Below are positions 19,317 to 27,696 of a stretch of DNA of 64,000 bases, in pieces; within the stretch, counting starts at the first letter, position 1; every line of letters begins with the position of its first letter. Origin of the DNA: Endozoicomonas numazuensis (GTDB lineage: Bacteria; Pseudomonadota; Gammaproteobacteria; Pseudomonadales; Endozoicomonadaceae); NCBI RefSeq assembly GCF_000722635.1, contig NZ_JOKH01000001.1, positions 937,162 through 1,001,161 on the forward strand, given 5' to 3'. A model generated the notes under the pieces. It did no database searches. It was not told the origin of the DNA and saw nothing but the letters and a program-made list of their open reading frames with translations. The position numbers were made by a program, and so were the translations under genes.

Positions 19317-20930
19317 TTAGGCAATAGGCATAGTAAATTCAAAGATCGTGCCGCCATCAGAATGACGATGGAACGTTAAGCGACCACCATGGGATTGAAT
19401 AATGGAATGGCAAACCGTCAAACCAATCCCCATTCCATCTGACTTGGTGGTATAAAAAGGCGTAAATAACTTTTCTTCGGCATCATCAGCCAGTCCGTAG
19501 CCCCTGTCGATTACAGAAACTCTAACGAACTGATCGTCGGCCTGCTCCGCTTTAACCCAGACACCAATATCCCGGGTGGCCTGATCTCTCATGGCTTCCA
19601 TACCATTTCGAATCAGGTTCAAAGCGACCTGCTGAATCTGCACCGGATCCACTTTCACCTCGGGCAGATCTTCCGGTACCTCAGTATGAATCTCCATACT
19701 GTTGTTTCGAGCATCCACTTCAGCCAGTTTGACGGTATCGCTGATCAGCTTGATTGGGTCCACGCAACCCAGAACATGATCAGGCTTCTTAACAAATGAG
19801 CGTATCCGGGCAATGATCTCCCCGGCACGTCGCGCCTGAATATTAATTTTATCCATGGCCTCATAAAGTGAGTCATAGATTTCGTCGTCTTTATGCTCCA
19901 GCCTGGCCATCATGCGCTTAGCCACCTGAGCATAATTGGAGATAGCGGTGAGCGGTTGATTCACCTCATGGGCAAAGCCTGCAGCCATCTCACCCATAAT
20001 GCTCAAACGAGACACATGAGTGAGTTTCTCCTTCTGGGTTTCCAACTCGTCCAACGCCTTCTGTAAAGCGGCCTGTCCGCGTTTTTTACTGGTAATGTCA
20101 GTAAAAACGACCACCGCCCCATTAGGCTGCCCCTCTTCCATAATGGGTGTACACGAATAACTGACCGGGAATGAGGATCCTTCTTTGTGCCAGAAGAGTG
20201 CATCGTCCACTCTTTTACTGACACCTTTATTCAAAGCCACCTGAATAGGCGCCAGATGCTGACTGCGAGCTTCATCTCCCGCTTCATCGAACATCAACTC
20301 AATCAGACTGCGATTGATCAAACTGTCCATAGGCCAGCCTGTCATAATAGAAGCCGCCGCATTGGCAAAGGTAATGTGCCCCCGGCTATCGAGACCGAAG
20401 ATACCTTCGTTCATACTTTCGAGAATACGGGCTTTGTCGGCTTCAAGCTGACGATTTCTGGCTGAAAGCGCCTGCTCCAATCGATGTATCTTGAGCTGGG
20501 TTTCTACCCTGGCAATGACTTCTTCTGCCTGAAACGGCTTGGAGATAAAGTCAACGGCACCGGTTTCCAGGCCACGAACCTTGTCTTTGGTATCATCCAG
20601 AGCTGACAGAAAGATCACGGTAATATTGCTGGTATCCGGATCTTCTTTCAGCTGACGGCATACTTCGTAGCCATCCATACCAGGCATCATAATATCCAGC
20701 AAAACCAGCGCAGGCTTTGCCTTGTGGGCAATCCTCAGAGCGCTTTCGCCGTTTTTAGCAATAAGGAGCTTGTAGCCCCGCCCACTAAGGGTCTGCAGCA
20801 GCACCTGCAAGTTGGTGGGATTATCATCCACCAGAAGAATGCGTTCTACATCATCAACCGTTTCCGGAGGAGTGTCTGCCACGTACATATTGTTCGCCAA
20901 TTCGTTAGTCACAACAGCTGGAAAAAGCAT
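19317..20930 (-). CDS. response regulator-PAS-histidine kinase hybrid
   Basis: A cytoplasmic 537-residue signalling protein with no membrane segment. Domains in order: a receiver (about 28-148; phospho-acceptor D79 in LLDIMMPGMDG, lysine in ISKPF), a PAS sensor (about 170-290), a HisKA dimerisation domain (phospho-histidine H321 in GFAHEVNQPL) and an HATPase domain (about 405-535; N box ALNLIRNGMEAM, then GMGIGLTVCHSI). The receiver-first order suggests it is the output or relay of another kinase. No cognate partner gene adjoins it, so the pathway is unknown. It is monocistronic as far as can be seen. Confidence 0.9.
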   Translation of the reverse strand: MLFPAVVTNELANNMYVADTPPETVDDVERILLVDDNPTNLQVLLQTLSGRGYKLLIAKNGESALRIAHKAKPALVLLDIMMPGMDGYEVCRQLKEDPDTSNITVIFLSALDDTKDKVRGLETGAVDFISKPFQAEEVIARVETQLKIHRLEQALSARNRQLEADKARILESMNEGIFGLDSRGHITFANAAASIMTGWPMDSLINRSLIELMFDEAGDEARSQHLAPIQVALNKGVSKRVDDALFWHKEGSSFPVSYSCTPIMEEGQPNGAVVVFTDITSKKRGQAALQKALDELETQKEKLTHVSRLSIMGEMAAGFAHEVNQPLTAISNYAQVAKRMMARLEHKDDEIYDSLYEAMDKINIQARRAGEIIARIRSFVKKPDHVLGCVDPIKLISDTVKLAEVDARNNSMEIHTEVPEDLPEVKVDPVQIQQVALNLIRNGMEAMRDQATRDIGVWVKAEQADDQFVRVSVIDRGYGLADDAEEKLFTPFYTTKSDGMGIGLTVCHSIIQSHGGRLTFHRHSDGGTIFEFTMPIA

Positions 20931-21157
20931 AGTCGAATAAGTGAGTCATTCTGCCAGAATTTCCCCTGCAGGGCATGGGGTCTTGATATTTTTCGCTACT
21001 TGCTATTCCTTGTTTTTGCTGCTCTCTCTTCAAAGCTAGGAGCCAGACCCTATTCATGCTTCAATAGCCCCAGGAGCCTATCGAACTTAAGGCACTTTCA
21101 ACCTGAATTCCTTCAGGCTTCCGGATAATTAACTACCCGTGATATTGGAACCCAAGT

Positions 21158-22048
21158 ATGAAAGTACTGGTCATCGGTCAAACCGGTCAGGTCGGACATG
21201 AAGTCTGTAGAATCCTGGGAGAGAAAGGTATTTCCTGGTACTCCCCGGACAGAACTGAGCTGGACCTCTCTGAACCCGAGCAGATCCAGAGTTGCCTCAG
21301 CCGCCACCAACCAGATCTGGTCATCAACGCCGCCGCCTATAACAATCCGGTCCAGGCTGAGAATGAACCTTCCCGCTGTTTCAGTATCAACCGGGACGCT
21401 GTCGCTGAACTGGCGGATTGCTGCCAACGCCAGGGAATTATTCTGTTTCAGCTGTCGAGTTATAGAGTTTTTGATGGCACCAAGCAGGAACCATACAATG
21501 AAAAAGATCCCACAAATCCTATTGGTGTTCTCGGCAACAGTCGACTTCAGGCTGAACAACAAATCCGGGAACGCTGTGAGCGCCATATTATCCTGAGATT
21601 GTCCTGGATTATCAGCGAACGTCGCCCCAACATTCTCAGAAGACTGGCAGAACAGATGCTGGTCAACAAAGAAGTGTACGTTACCCCTGATCAACTGGGA
21701 TGCCCCACACCTGCGGTTGACGCAGCCCGGGTCATTGTCGCCATGGTTCAACAGCTCAATTGTGGTGCTGAAACCTGGGGCACTTATCACTACTCCACAA
21801 CAGAATCTGTTTCTGAAAGTAACTTTGCCGAAATTCTTATAGCGGAAGCCTCCCAGCACCGGGACTTGAAAGTCCGCAAACTGATTATGGCGAACATTGA
21901 ATCCAGAGAAGGGATTAAACCACCCGCCAATGGCACCTTGTCGTCTAACAAAGTACTGAATACTTTCGGGGTTCATGCCCGCCCCTGGAGAAGCGCCGTA
22001 GCCCGGATAGTCCGTGAAGTTTACGACGACAGTAAGTCTTCCCAATAA
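21158..22048 (+). CDS. RmlD-like sugar-nucleotide-binding protein, catalytic residues replaced
   Basis: A 296-residue protein of the extended SDR superfamily, closest to dTDP-4-dehydrorhamnose reductase. The dinucleotide-binding MKVLVIGQTGQVGHEVCR, the DLVINAAAYNNPVQAE block and a C-terminal substrate-domain-like region are clear. The position of the YxxxK catalytic pair reads VLGNSRLQAEQ, with Leu for Tyr and Arg for Lys. It may therefore bind a nucleotide or sugar without reducing it. It is 18 bp upstream of hrpB, with no dTDP-sugar genes nearby. RmlD activity should not be assumed. Confidence 0.8.
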   Translation: MKVLVIGQTGQVGHEVCRILGEKGISWYSPDRTELDLSEPEQIQSCLSRHQPDLVINAAAYNNPVQAENEPSRCFSINRDAVAELADCCQRQGIILFQLSSYRVFDGTKQEPYNEKDPTNPIGVLGNSRLQAEQQIRERCERHIILRLSWIISERRPNILRRLAEQMLVNKEVYVTPDQLGCPTPAVDAARVIVAMVQQLNCGAETWGTYHYSTTESVSESNFAEILIAEASQHRDLKVRKLIMANIESREGIKPPANGTLSSNKVLNTFGVHARPWRSAVARIVREVYDDSKSSQ

Positions 22049-22066
22049 GCGAACCCATTTCATTTC

Positions 22067-24601
22067 ATGATGTCGTTAGAACTTCCTGACCTGCCTGTGT
22101 GCGAGATTCTGCCAGAGCTGGCAGATACATTTACCCGACACGATCGGGTTGTCCTGCAAGCTCCGACAGGGGCAGGTAAAACAACCCTGGTCCCACTCTA
22201 TCTGCTTAACCACTTGAACGTTTCCGGCAAGATTCTAATGCTGGAGCCAAGACGACTGGCGACGTCCGCCGCAGCCATGCGAATGGCTGAGCTGCTTGGC
22301 GAACCGGTAGGAAAAACGGTTGGTTACCGAATGCAGCTGGAAAACAAAGTCAGCAAGGACACCCGGATCGAAGTGGTAACAGAGGGTATTCTGACTCGTA
22401 TGTTGCAGGATGACCCTGAGCTTTCAGATATTTCCATGGTGATCTTTGATGAATTCCATGAACGCTCGCTACAGGCAGACCTTGGCTTATCTCTATCTCT
22501 TCAGTGTCAGGAATACTTTCGTGATCAACCTCTGAAATTATTGATCATGTCAGCCACTCTTCAGACTGAGAGACTGACAAGTGCCCTGAAAGCCCCTCTG
22601 GTTGTCAGTCAGGGTTTCAGCCACCCTGTAGAGATCTTTTACCGGGATCAGCCTCTCAAAGATCGAAGCTACTTTCCCCTCTGTCAGGCAATTTGTCAGA
22701 GTGTGGTGCAAGCAATCAATGAACAAGAAGGCTCTGTTCTGGTATTTCTTCCCGGAGCCGGTGAGATCAGACAGGTTCACTCATTGCTCAGCGAAAAAGT
22801 TCTGCCAGAGAATATTGAGCTGCTTCCTCTGTACGGAGATATGAGCCTGACGGATCAGCGCAAGGTGATTCAACCGCCTAAAGCCGGGCAAAGAAAAATC
22901 GTAATGGCGACCAATATTGCCGAAACCAGTTTGACGATTGAAGGCATTCGCATAGTGATTGACGCGGGTCAGGTCAGGAAAGCCGTGTTCGATCCTTCCT
23001 CCGGCATGACTCGACTGGAGACTCGCCGAACCAGCCAGAGCAGTTCAGATCAGAGAAAAGGACGTGCAGGGCGACTTGAGCCCGGTGTCTGCTATCGTCT
23101 CTGGACGGCTTCTGAACAAAGCAGACTGGCATCTGCAGATGCGCCTGAAATAGAAGAAGCGGATCTTGCACAACTGGCTCTTGAGCTGGCCACCTGGGGT
23201 GCTTCGCCTGATGAACTCTTTTGGTTGAACGCACCACCTGATCGTCGCTACCGGGAAGCCACCTCTTTACTGGAAAGTCTCGGCGCTCTTTCATCCACCA
23301 CTGCAGGCAGCCTCACAATAACAGACCATGGCCGTGAGATGACCCGGCTTGGAGCACATCCTCGCATTGCTCATATGTTGATTGCATCAGCAGACAAAGG
23401 CTTGCTGAAAGAAGGCAGTCAACTGGCCGCAGTACTCTCTGAAAGAGATTTACTGAGAGGACAGAAGGGTCGTTCAGTCGATATCTCGGATAGAATTCAA
23501 TTACTGACAGGCGAGTCCTCAGGCAAAAGCTCTCACTCTGTGCACAAAGCCCGACAATTATCACGTCAATGGTTTCAAAAGCTCAGGCAAAGAACCGAAA
23601 GCTCAAACTCAAACCTCAATGAGCCATACTCACGATTACTTATTGCTGCTTACCCTGATCGAATAGCCCAACGCAGAGGCCTGTCCAATCAATACCTTCT
23701 GGCCAGTGGTCAGGGCGTTGAACTGGACCCTACGGATCCACTGATAGCCAATGAATATCTGGTCATTCCTAACATCGGCAATGTTGCCAGTCACCGAAAC
23801 GCAAAAGCCTTTCTGGCCAGCCCGGTCAGCTTACATATCCTTTATGACGAGCTTTCAGATTTAATTCTGGAGCAGCAAAAAGTGGTATGGAGTGCGGACA
23901 AAGAACGCGTCGTTGCTGTGCAACAGGAAACCCTGGGAGCACTGGTGCTGGATGAAAAACGCCTATCGTCGCCTGACCCTGAACTGATCCAGACAGCCTT
24001 AATTCAGGGAATTATCAACAAAGGCTTAAACAGTTTACCGTGGAGTAAAGAGGCACAACAGCTCAGGGAAAGAATGCAGTTTATGGAACGTTTCCAGCAG
24101 GCCAGACAATCCGGCTGGCCTGAGATGAACGACCAGGCCCTGCTGGCTGAGCTAGAACAATGGCTGGGACCTTATCTAACCAACATGACGAAACTCGAGC
24201 AGCTAAAAAAACTTTCCCTGACCAGCATATTGCAGAGCAGACTGGACTGGTCACAACAGCAGCTCATGGAAACCGAAGCCCCGGAACGCTGGCAGGCTCC
24301 CAGCGGCTCCAGAATTCGTATTGACTACTCCAACCCGGAAGAACCAAAAATATCACTCCGGCTCCAGGAACTGTTTGGCACACTGGAAACACCGGTCATC
24401 GGGTTTGGACAGCAACCCCTGACCATAGAAATGCTTTCGCCTGCCCAGAGACCGGTACAAATCACCCGGGATCTGCACAGTTTCTGGGAGAACACTTATC
24501 AGGAGGTCAAGAAAGATCTCAAAGGCCGATACCCCAAACATTACTGGCCGGATAATCCACTGGAAGCTGAAGCCACACGCTTTGTAAGACCCAGGAAGTA
24601 A
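22067..24601 (+). CDS. hrpB: ATP-dependent helicase HrpB
   Basis: DEAH-box RNA helicase of 844 residues. Motif I is APTGAGKTTLVPL, motif II DEFHERSLQADL, motif III SATLQ, motif V ATNIAETSLTIEG and motif VI QRKGRAGR. The winged-helix and C-terminal HrpB domains follow, ending in the family motif RYPKHYWPDNP. The family is widespread in proteobacteria and has a poorly defined role in RNA metabolism. Length is normal. An ATG three bases downstream is an equally possible start. Confidence 0.96.
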   Translation: MMSLELPDLPVCEILPELADTFTRHDRVVLQAPTGAGKTTLVPLYLLNHLNVSGKILMLEPRRLATSAAAMRMAELLGEPVGKTVGYRMQLENKVSKDTRIEVVTEGILTRMLQDDPELSDISMVIFDEFHERSLQADLGLSLSLQCQEYFRDQPLKLLIMSATLQTERLTSALKAPLVVSQGFSHPVEIFYRDQPLKDRSYFPLCQAICQSVVQAINEQEGSVLVFLPGAGEIRQVHSLLSEKVLPENIELLPLYGDMSLTDQRKVIQPPKAGQRKIVMATNIAETSLTIEGIRIVIDAGQVRKAVFDPSSGMTRLETRRTSQSSSDQRKGRAGRLEPGVCYRLWTASEQSRLASADAPEIEEADLAQLALELATWGASPDELFWLNAPPDRRYREATSLLESLGALSSTTAGSLTITDHGREMTRLGAHPRIAHMLIASADKGLLKEGSQLAAVLSERDLLRGQKGRSVDISDRIQLLTGESSGKSSHSVHKARQLSRQWFQKLRQRTESSNSNLNEPYSRLLIAAYPDRIAQRRGLSNQYLLASGQGVELDPTDPLIANEYLVIPNIGNVASHRNAKAFLASPVSLHILYDELSDLILEQQKVVWSADKERVVAVQQETLGALVLDEKRLSSPDPELIQTALIQGIINKGLNSLPWSKEAQQLRERMQFMERFQQARQSGWPEMNDQALLAELEQWLGPYLTNMTKLEQLKKLSLTSILQSRLDWSQQQLMETEAPERWQAPSGSRIRIDYSNPEEPKISLRLQELFGTLETPVIGFGQQPLTIEMLSPAQRPVQITRDLHSFWENTYQEVKKDLKGRYPKHYWPDNPLEAEATRFVRPRK

Positions 24602-24618
24602 ACTCAGTATCCGGCGAC

Positions 24619-24746
24619 TATACCCATTAGATTTCAAGATGCTACCAGGCGACAAGTGAGCGAAGCCCTGTGAGCCTACAAGTAGTAGGTGACCAGGGTG
24701 AGCGAACGCTGGCAACAACGTAGCATCTTGAAAGGCGATGAGTATA
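24619..24746. repeat. 128-bp foldback (palindromic) repeat, MITE-like
   Basis: Terminal inverted repeats TATACCCATTAGATTTC and AAGATGCTA (24619-24644) match 24721-24746 in inverse with few mismatches. Inside are related GTGAGCGAA blocks. It lies immediately before the flavin reductase gene. Its end sequence recalls that of the 7060-7215 element (TATACC at both left ends), but the interiors differ. Confidence 0.65.
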
Positions 24747-24778
24747 AACTGCTGAAAACCGATTTGAAGGAGTTTGCC

Positions 24779-25513
24779 ATGCCTCGTCCACTCTATCCTG
24801 CAACTCTGGCTGCCAAGCGTCAGCTCAGCCAGAACACCGTGCAGCTGGACTTCAGAGTAGAGGGCGGGTTTGACTATCAGCCTGGGCAATTTGTGCAGTT
24901 GCACTTCTCCTTTAAAGGGCAGGATTATAAAAGAAGTTACAGTATTGCCAACGCGCCTGAGTCGTTCAAAAACACCCGGGAGATTGAAATAGCCATCAGC
25001 TTTGTTGAAGGGGGAGTTGCGTCCTCACTGTTCAGTGAAGCAGAGCCAGGTCTGAAGCTGTCTGTCGGTGGGCCTTTCGGAATTCTCACGGCGCCAGATC
25101 AATACGATGGACGAATCATACTGGCCGGTACCGGAACAGGTCTGGCCCCCTACCGGGCTATGATTCCGTCATTGAAAAAGCTAGCCAGTGCGGGCACCCA
25201 GATTCTTGTCATGATGGGTGTAAGACACAGGGCTGATATGATTTACGAGCAAGACTTTCGTGAGCTCGCAGCCTCATCCGAAACCATTGAATACCGGGCT
25301 TGCTACAGCAGAGAAAAATCCTTGAATAGTGCTTTGCAGGAATATCCGGGCTACCTTCAGAACCAGTTTCCTGAACTGGGTCTTTCCCCAGAAAAAGACC
25401 TTATATACCTGTGTGGTAATCCAGCCATGATTGACGATGCTGCAGCGGCACTCAAAATACTGGGCTTTAGTCCAAGGCAGGTCAAACGAGAGAAGTATGT
25501 TTTTTCCAGCTGA
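24779..25513 (+). CDS. FAD-dependent NAD(P)H oxidoreductase (ferredoxin reductase-like)
   Basis: A 244-residue flavoprotein of the ferredoxin-NADP reductase fold. The FAD-binding motif KRSYSIANAP, the glycine-rich GGPFGILTAP, the nicotinamide-binding GTGTGLAPYRAMIP and the late LCGNPAMIDDA are all present. It likely passes electrons between NAD(P)H and a small redox protein, but the partner is not in the window. The start at 24779 has AAGGAG six bases upstream. Longer frames run back into the foldback repeat and are not credible. Confidence 0.88.
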   Translation: MPRPLYPATLAAKRQLSQNTVQLDFRVEGGFDYQPGQFVQLHFSFKGQDYKRSYSIANAPESFKNTREIEIAISFVEGGVASSLFSEAEPGLKLSVGGPFGILTAPDQYDGRIILAGTGTGLAPYRAMIPSLKKLASAGTQILVMMGVRHRADMIYEQDFRELAASSETIEYRACYSREKSLNSALQEYPGYLQNQFPELGLSPEKDLIYLCGNPAMIDDAAAALKILGFSPRQVKREKYVFSS

Positions 25514-25601
25514 ACCAGAATAGTAGCAGGTAAGGGTAGCCGCAGGAGACAGGACATTTATCGACACTTATATCCAATGGGTATAGAAAAAGACCGACAC
25601 A

Positions 25602-25826
25602 GTGAAGGGAATTGACCATATTCTTTGTGATCACACCATTGTCAATGAACTTCTGCCTATGGGTAACTGCCACTTTATCGATACGGGTGCCTTTACAACG
25701 GACAAACTCACGGTGATGGCTTTTGACAGTCTGAAACCCAACGATCTTCAATCAAGCCCATTCCCCCATGTATTGCCCCCGGACGATACCCAAAAATTCA
25801 ATAAAAAAACGAATGACGCTTATTAA
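25602..25826 (+). pseudogene. C-terminal remnant of a PP2A-type metallophosphatase
   Basis: About 74 residues. The stretch LPMGNCHFIDTGAFTTDKLT, followed by VMAFD, resembles the final strands of serine/threonine protein phosphatases and ApaH-like enzymes, where GN..FIDTGA lies near the C-terminus. The metal-binding N-terminal two thirds are absent. The frame begins just after a repeat-like end (TATCCAATGGGTATA at 25571-25585). I infer a gene truncated by insertion or deletion. An unrelated short gene cannot be excluded. Confidence 0.5.
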
Positions 25827-25901
25827 TTATTCATACTGTTTTTTACTTAGTCACCGCAAGAATTAAATTCGATTCCATATATGGCAGGATGAGAATATCT
25901 C

Positions 25902-25912
25902 TGCTATATAAT
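25902..25912 (+). promoter_or_regulatory. candidate extended -10 promoter element upstream of the peptide cassette
   Basis: TGCTATATAAT contains an extended -10 (TGn plus TATATA or TATAAT) with no good -35. It lies 108 bp upstream of the small peptide start at 26020 in an AT-rich leader. Confidence 0.35.
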
Positions 25913-26019
25913 TTACGGCGTTGATTGTCAGACCCCCTTCACTCATAAATTCACCTGCCTTTAAAGATGTTCGGTCAACGCCCTATCCACGACTCAGTAT
26001 CCGTCAAAGGATCTTCATC

Positions 26020-26172
26020 ATGAAAACTGTTTACATTCAGACTGAAACCACGGCTTCAAAAATCAGCACTCAGAAGCAAGCAGCCAAAAAAACGATCAGG
26101 CACTCTTCACCCTCAACGGTTCGCAGTATCAAAAATAGAAACTCAGAATGCACTTGGGATGGAACGCCTTGA
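26020..26172 (+). CDS. 50-residue basic peptide, candidate precursor of an exported peptide
   Basis: The frame starts at ATG 26020 with AAAGGA eight bases upstream. It encodes a peptide rich in Lys, Arg, Thr, Ser and Gln that ends in NSECTWDGTP. It has no signal peptide and no membrane segment, so it could be a leader-core type substrate. Its stop codon lies within the 5' part of the ABC ATPase gene, and a TTG start for that gene would overlap the stop as TTGA. I do not recognise a family. The argument for it is position, ribosome site and overlap with a peptide-exporter-like operon. Confidence 0.5.
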   Translation: MKTVYIQTETTASKISTQKQAAKKTIRHSSPSTVRSIKNRNSECTWDGTP

Positions 26173-26906
26173 GCCTTTTCAAGGTATCAGGATTAACCAA
26201 GCAAATCTCAGGCAAAACGATTGTTAATGACATTCACCTGAATATTAATTCAGGTGAATGTCTTGGCATTCTAGGCCCTAACGGTTCCGGTAAATCAACG
26301 CTGGTAGGGTTGATGTCAGGCATCATTAAGCCTACCCATGGCACTGTTCGTTTTGGCCACCTCTGTTTACAACAGAATCGCAAACAGTTTTTAGGTCGCA
26401 TAGGTCGCCTGCCTCAAGATTCCAACCTTATGAACAACATGACGGTATACGACGGTCTTATTAACCAGGCCGGATATCATGGTATGAGTCGAAAACAAGC
26501 CAGACCCATTATTGATGATTACTGCGATCAATTCAGACTCAACGAGTGGGTCCATGTTGAAAGCCAATATCTTTCAGGCGGTACCAAAAAAAGAGTGATG
26601 TTGGCCAGAGCACTAATGCACTCTCCGGATCTGTTATTTCTGGATGAACCCACTTCTGGTGTAGACATACAAAGCCGGATGATGATCTGGGATTACCTTT
26701 CACAACAGGTTGAGAAAGGCCTGTATATCATCCTGACCTCCCATGACTTTCAGGAAGTATTCAAGCTTTGCTCAACCGTCATTAACCTGGACAAAGGTTC
26801 GTTAAGACGCGAAAAACAAAGCCTTGCCGATTACTGTCAGGGACAGACTGCATCGTCGCCTTCACTTGAAAGGCAATACCTGAGCCAGATGAACAATGAA
26901 CCATAA
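26148..26906 (+). CDS. ABC transporter ATP-binding protein (ABC-2 exporter type)
   Basis: A 252-residue ATPase with Walker A GPNGSGKST (residues 43-51), a Q-loop in RLPQDSN, the signature LSGGTKKR (142-149), Walker B LLFLDEPTSG and the H-loop TSHDFQEV. It is of the NodI/YadG/CcmA type, which energises export of lipids, polysaccharides, drugs or peptides. It overlaps the small peptide frame upstream and the permease start downstream by 11 bp, so the three are one translational unit. The start may be the ATG at 26148 or a TTG at 26169. Confidence 0.9.
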   Translation: MHLGWNALSLFKVSGLTKQISGKTIVNDIHLNINSGECLGILGPNGSGKSTLVGLMSGIIKPTHGTVRFGHLCLQQNRKQFLGRIGRLPQDSNLMNNMTVYDGLINQAGYHGMSRKQARPIIDDYCDQFRLNEWVHVESQYLSGGTKKRVMLARALMHSPDLLFLDEPTSGVDIQSRMMIWDYLSQQVEKGLYIILTSHDFQEVFKLCSTVINLDKGSLRREKQSLADYCQGQTASSPSLERQYLSQMNNEP

Positions 26907-27672
26907 CTCACTGACAGGTTTTTTGACCATCATTGCTTACGAGGTCAAATCCTGCAGTAGAGAATCTTATTATGCTTTTTTTGCCCCTCTGATTACCGTC
27001 ATTCTGTCTCTGATCGTTATTGGTGGAATACTGGGTCAACAGATTGGAAAAATTCACGGCGTTGAGTACCTGCGCTACTTTTCCACGGGTTTGTTGCTCA
27101 GTTGCATCTCCGGAAGTTGCTACAACCATATTGCCAGCACCCTTTTCAGTATGAGGTATGTAGCCCACTTTTCAGAATTAACGGCCAGCCCAATGCCAAA
27201 CCGGGTTATCGTGCTGGCCTATGCCACTTGTGGAGCAATCACCGGTTTTGTCGTATGCCTGCCTGTTAACATCATTATTTTGTTCTTGCTGCATGGCAAA
27301 CTGTATAGCTGGCTCCTGCTGCTAGCACTGATGCTATTTACCGGGCTGATGTTTTCACTGTTGGCTTATATCAATGCCATGTTGTCGAAAAAATTCAAGG
27401 ACATCTCTATTTTTGAGAATCTGACCTTGAAGCCATTACTTTTTTTCAGTGGTATTTACTACGACGTATCCAGTCTCCCTGACAGCCTGCAAACCCTGAG
27501 CTACTTTAATCCACTTTTTTATCTGGCCAATGCCTACCATGTGGCTGTTTTAGGCTTCGACTGGTCTGTAAAGCCTGTCTACAGCTCAGCCGTTTTCCTC
27601 TTCTCAGCGCTTGCCTTTCTGGTCATTGCTATCAAACTGACCGATCGACAGGAGCTGTCATTTAACCCATAA
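26896..27672 (+). CDS. ABC-2 type transporter permease
   Basis: A 258-residue integral membrane protein with six hydrophobic segments, for example ITVILSLIVIGGILG near the N-terminus and VIVLAYATCGAITGFVV mid-protein. The ABC-2 signature region FFSGIYYDVSSLPDSLQTLS, followed by YFNPLFYLANAYH, is close to that of NodJ/YadH permeases. It should form the membrane channel of the exporter with the preceding ATPase. The substrate is unknown. The neighbouring peptide and peptidase-like genes make a peptide plausible. Confidence 0.88.
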   Translation: MNHNSLTGFLTIIAYEVKSCSRESYYAFFAPLITVILSLIVIGGILGQQIGKIHGVEYLRYFSTGLLLSCISGSCYNHIASTLFSMRYVAHFSELTASPMPNRVIVLAYATCGAITGFVVCLPVNIIILFLLHGKLYSWLLLLALMLFTGLMFSLLAYINAMLSKKFKDISIFENLTLKPLLFFSGIYYDVSSLPDSLQTLSYFNPLFYLANAYHVAVLGFDWSVKPVYSSAVFLFSALAFLVIAIKLTDRQELSFNP

Positions 27673-27696
27673 ACGCAGGTCTGGACATCGATTATC

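Noticed and set aside
21113-22063. Long open frame of about 316 codons on the minus strand
   Set aside because: It lies opposite the RmlD-like gene, whose plus-strand product has clear family motifs. The antisense product shows no family pattern.
24689-24778. N-terminal extension of the flavin reductase
   Set aside because: These codons fall partly within the foldback repeat, and a good AAGGAG precedes the internal ATG at 24779.
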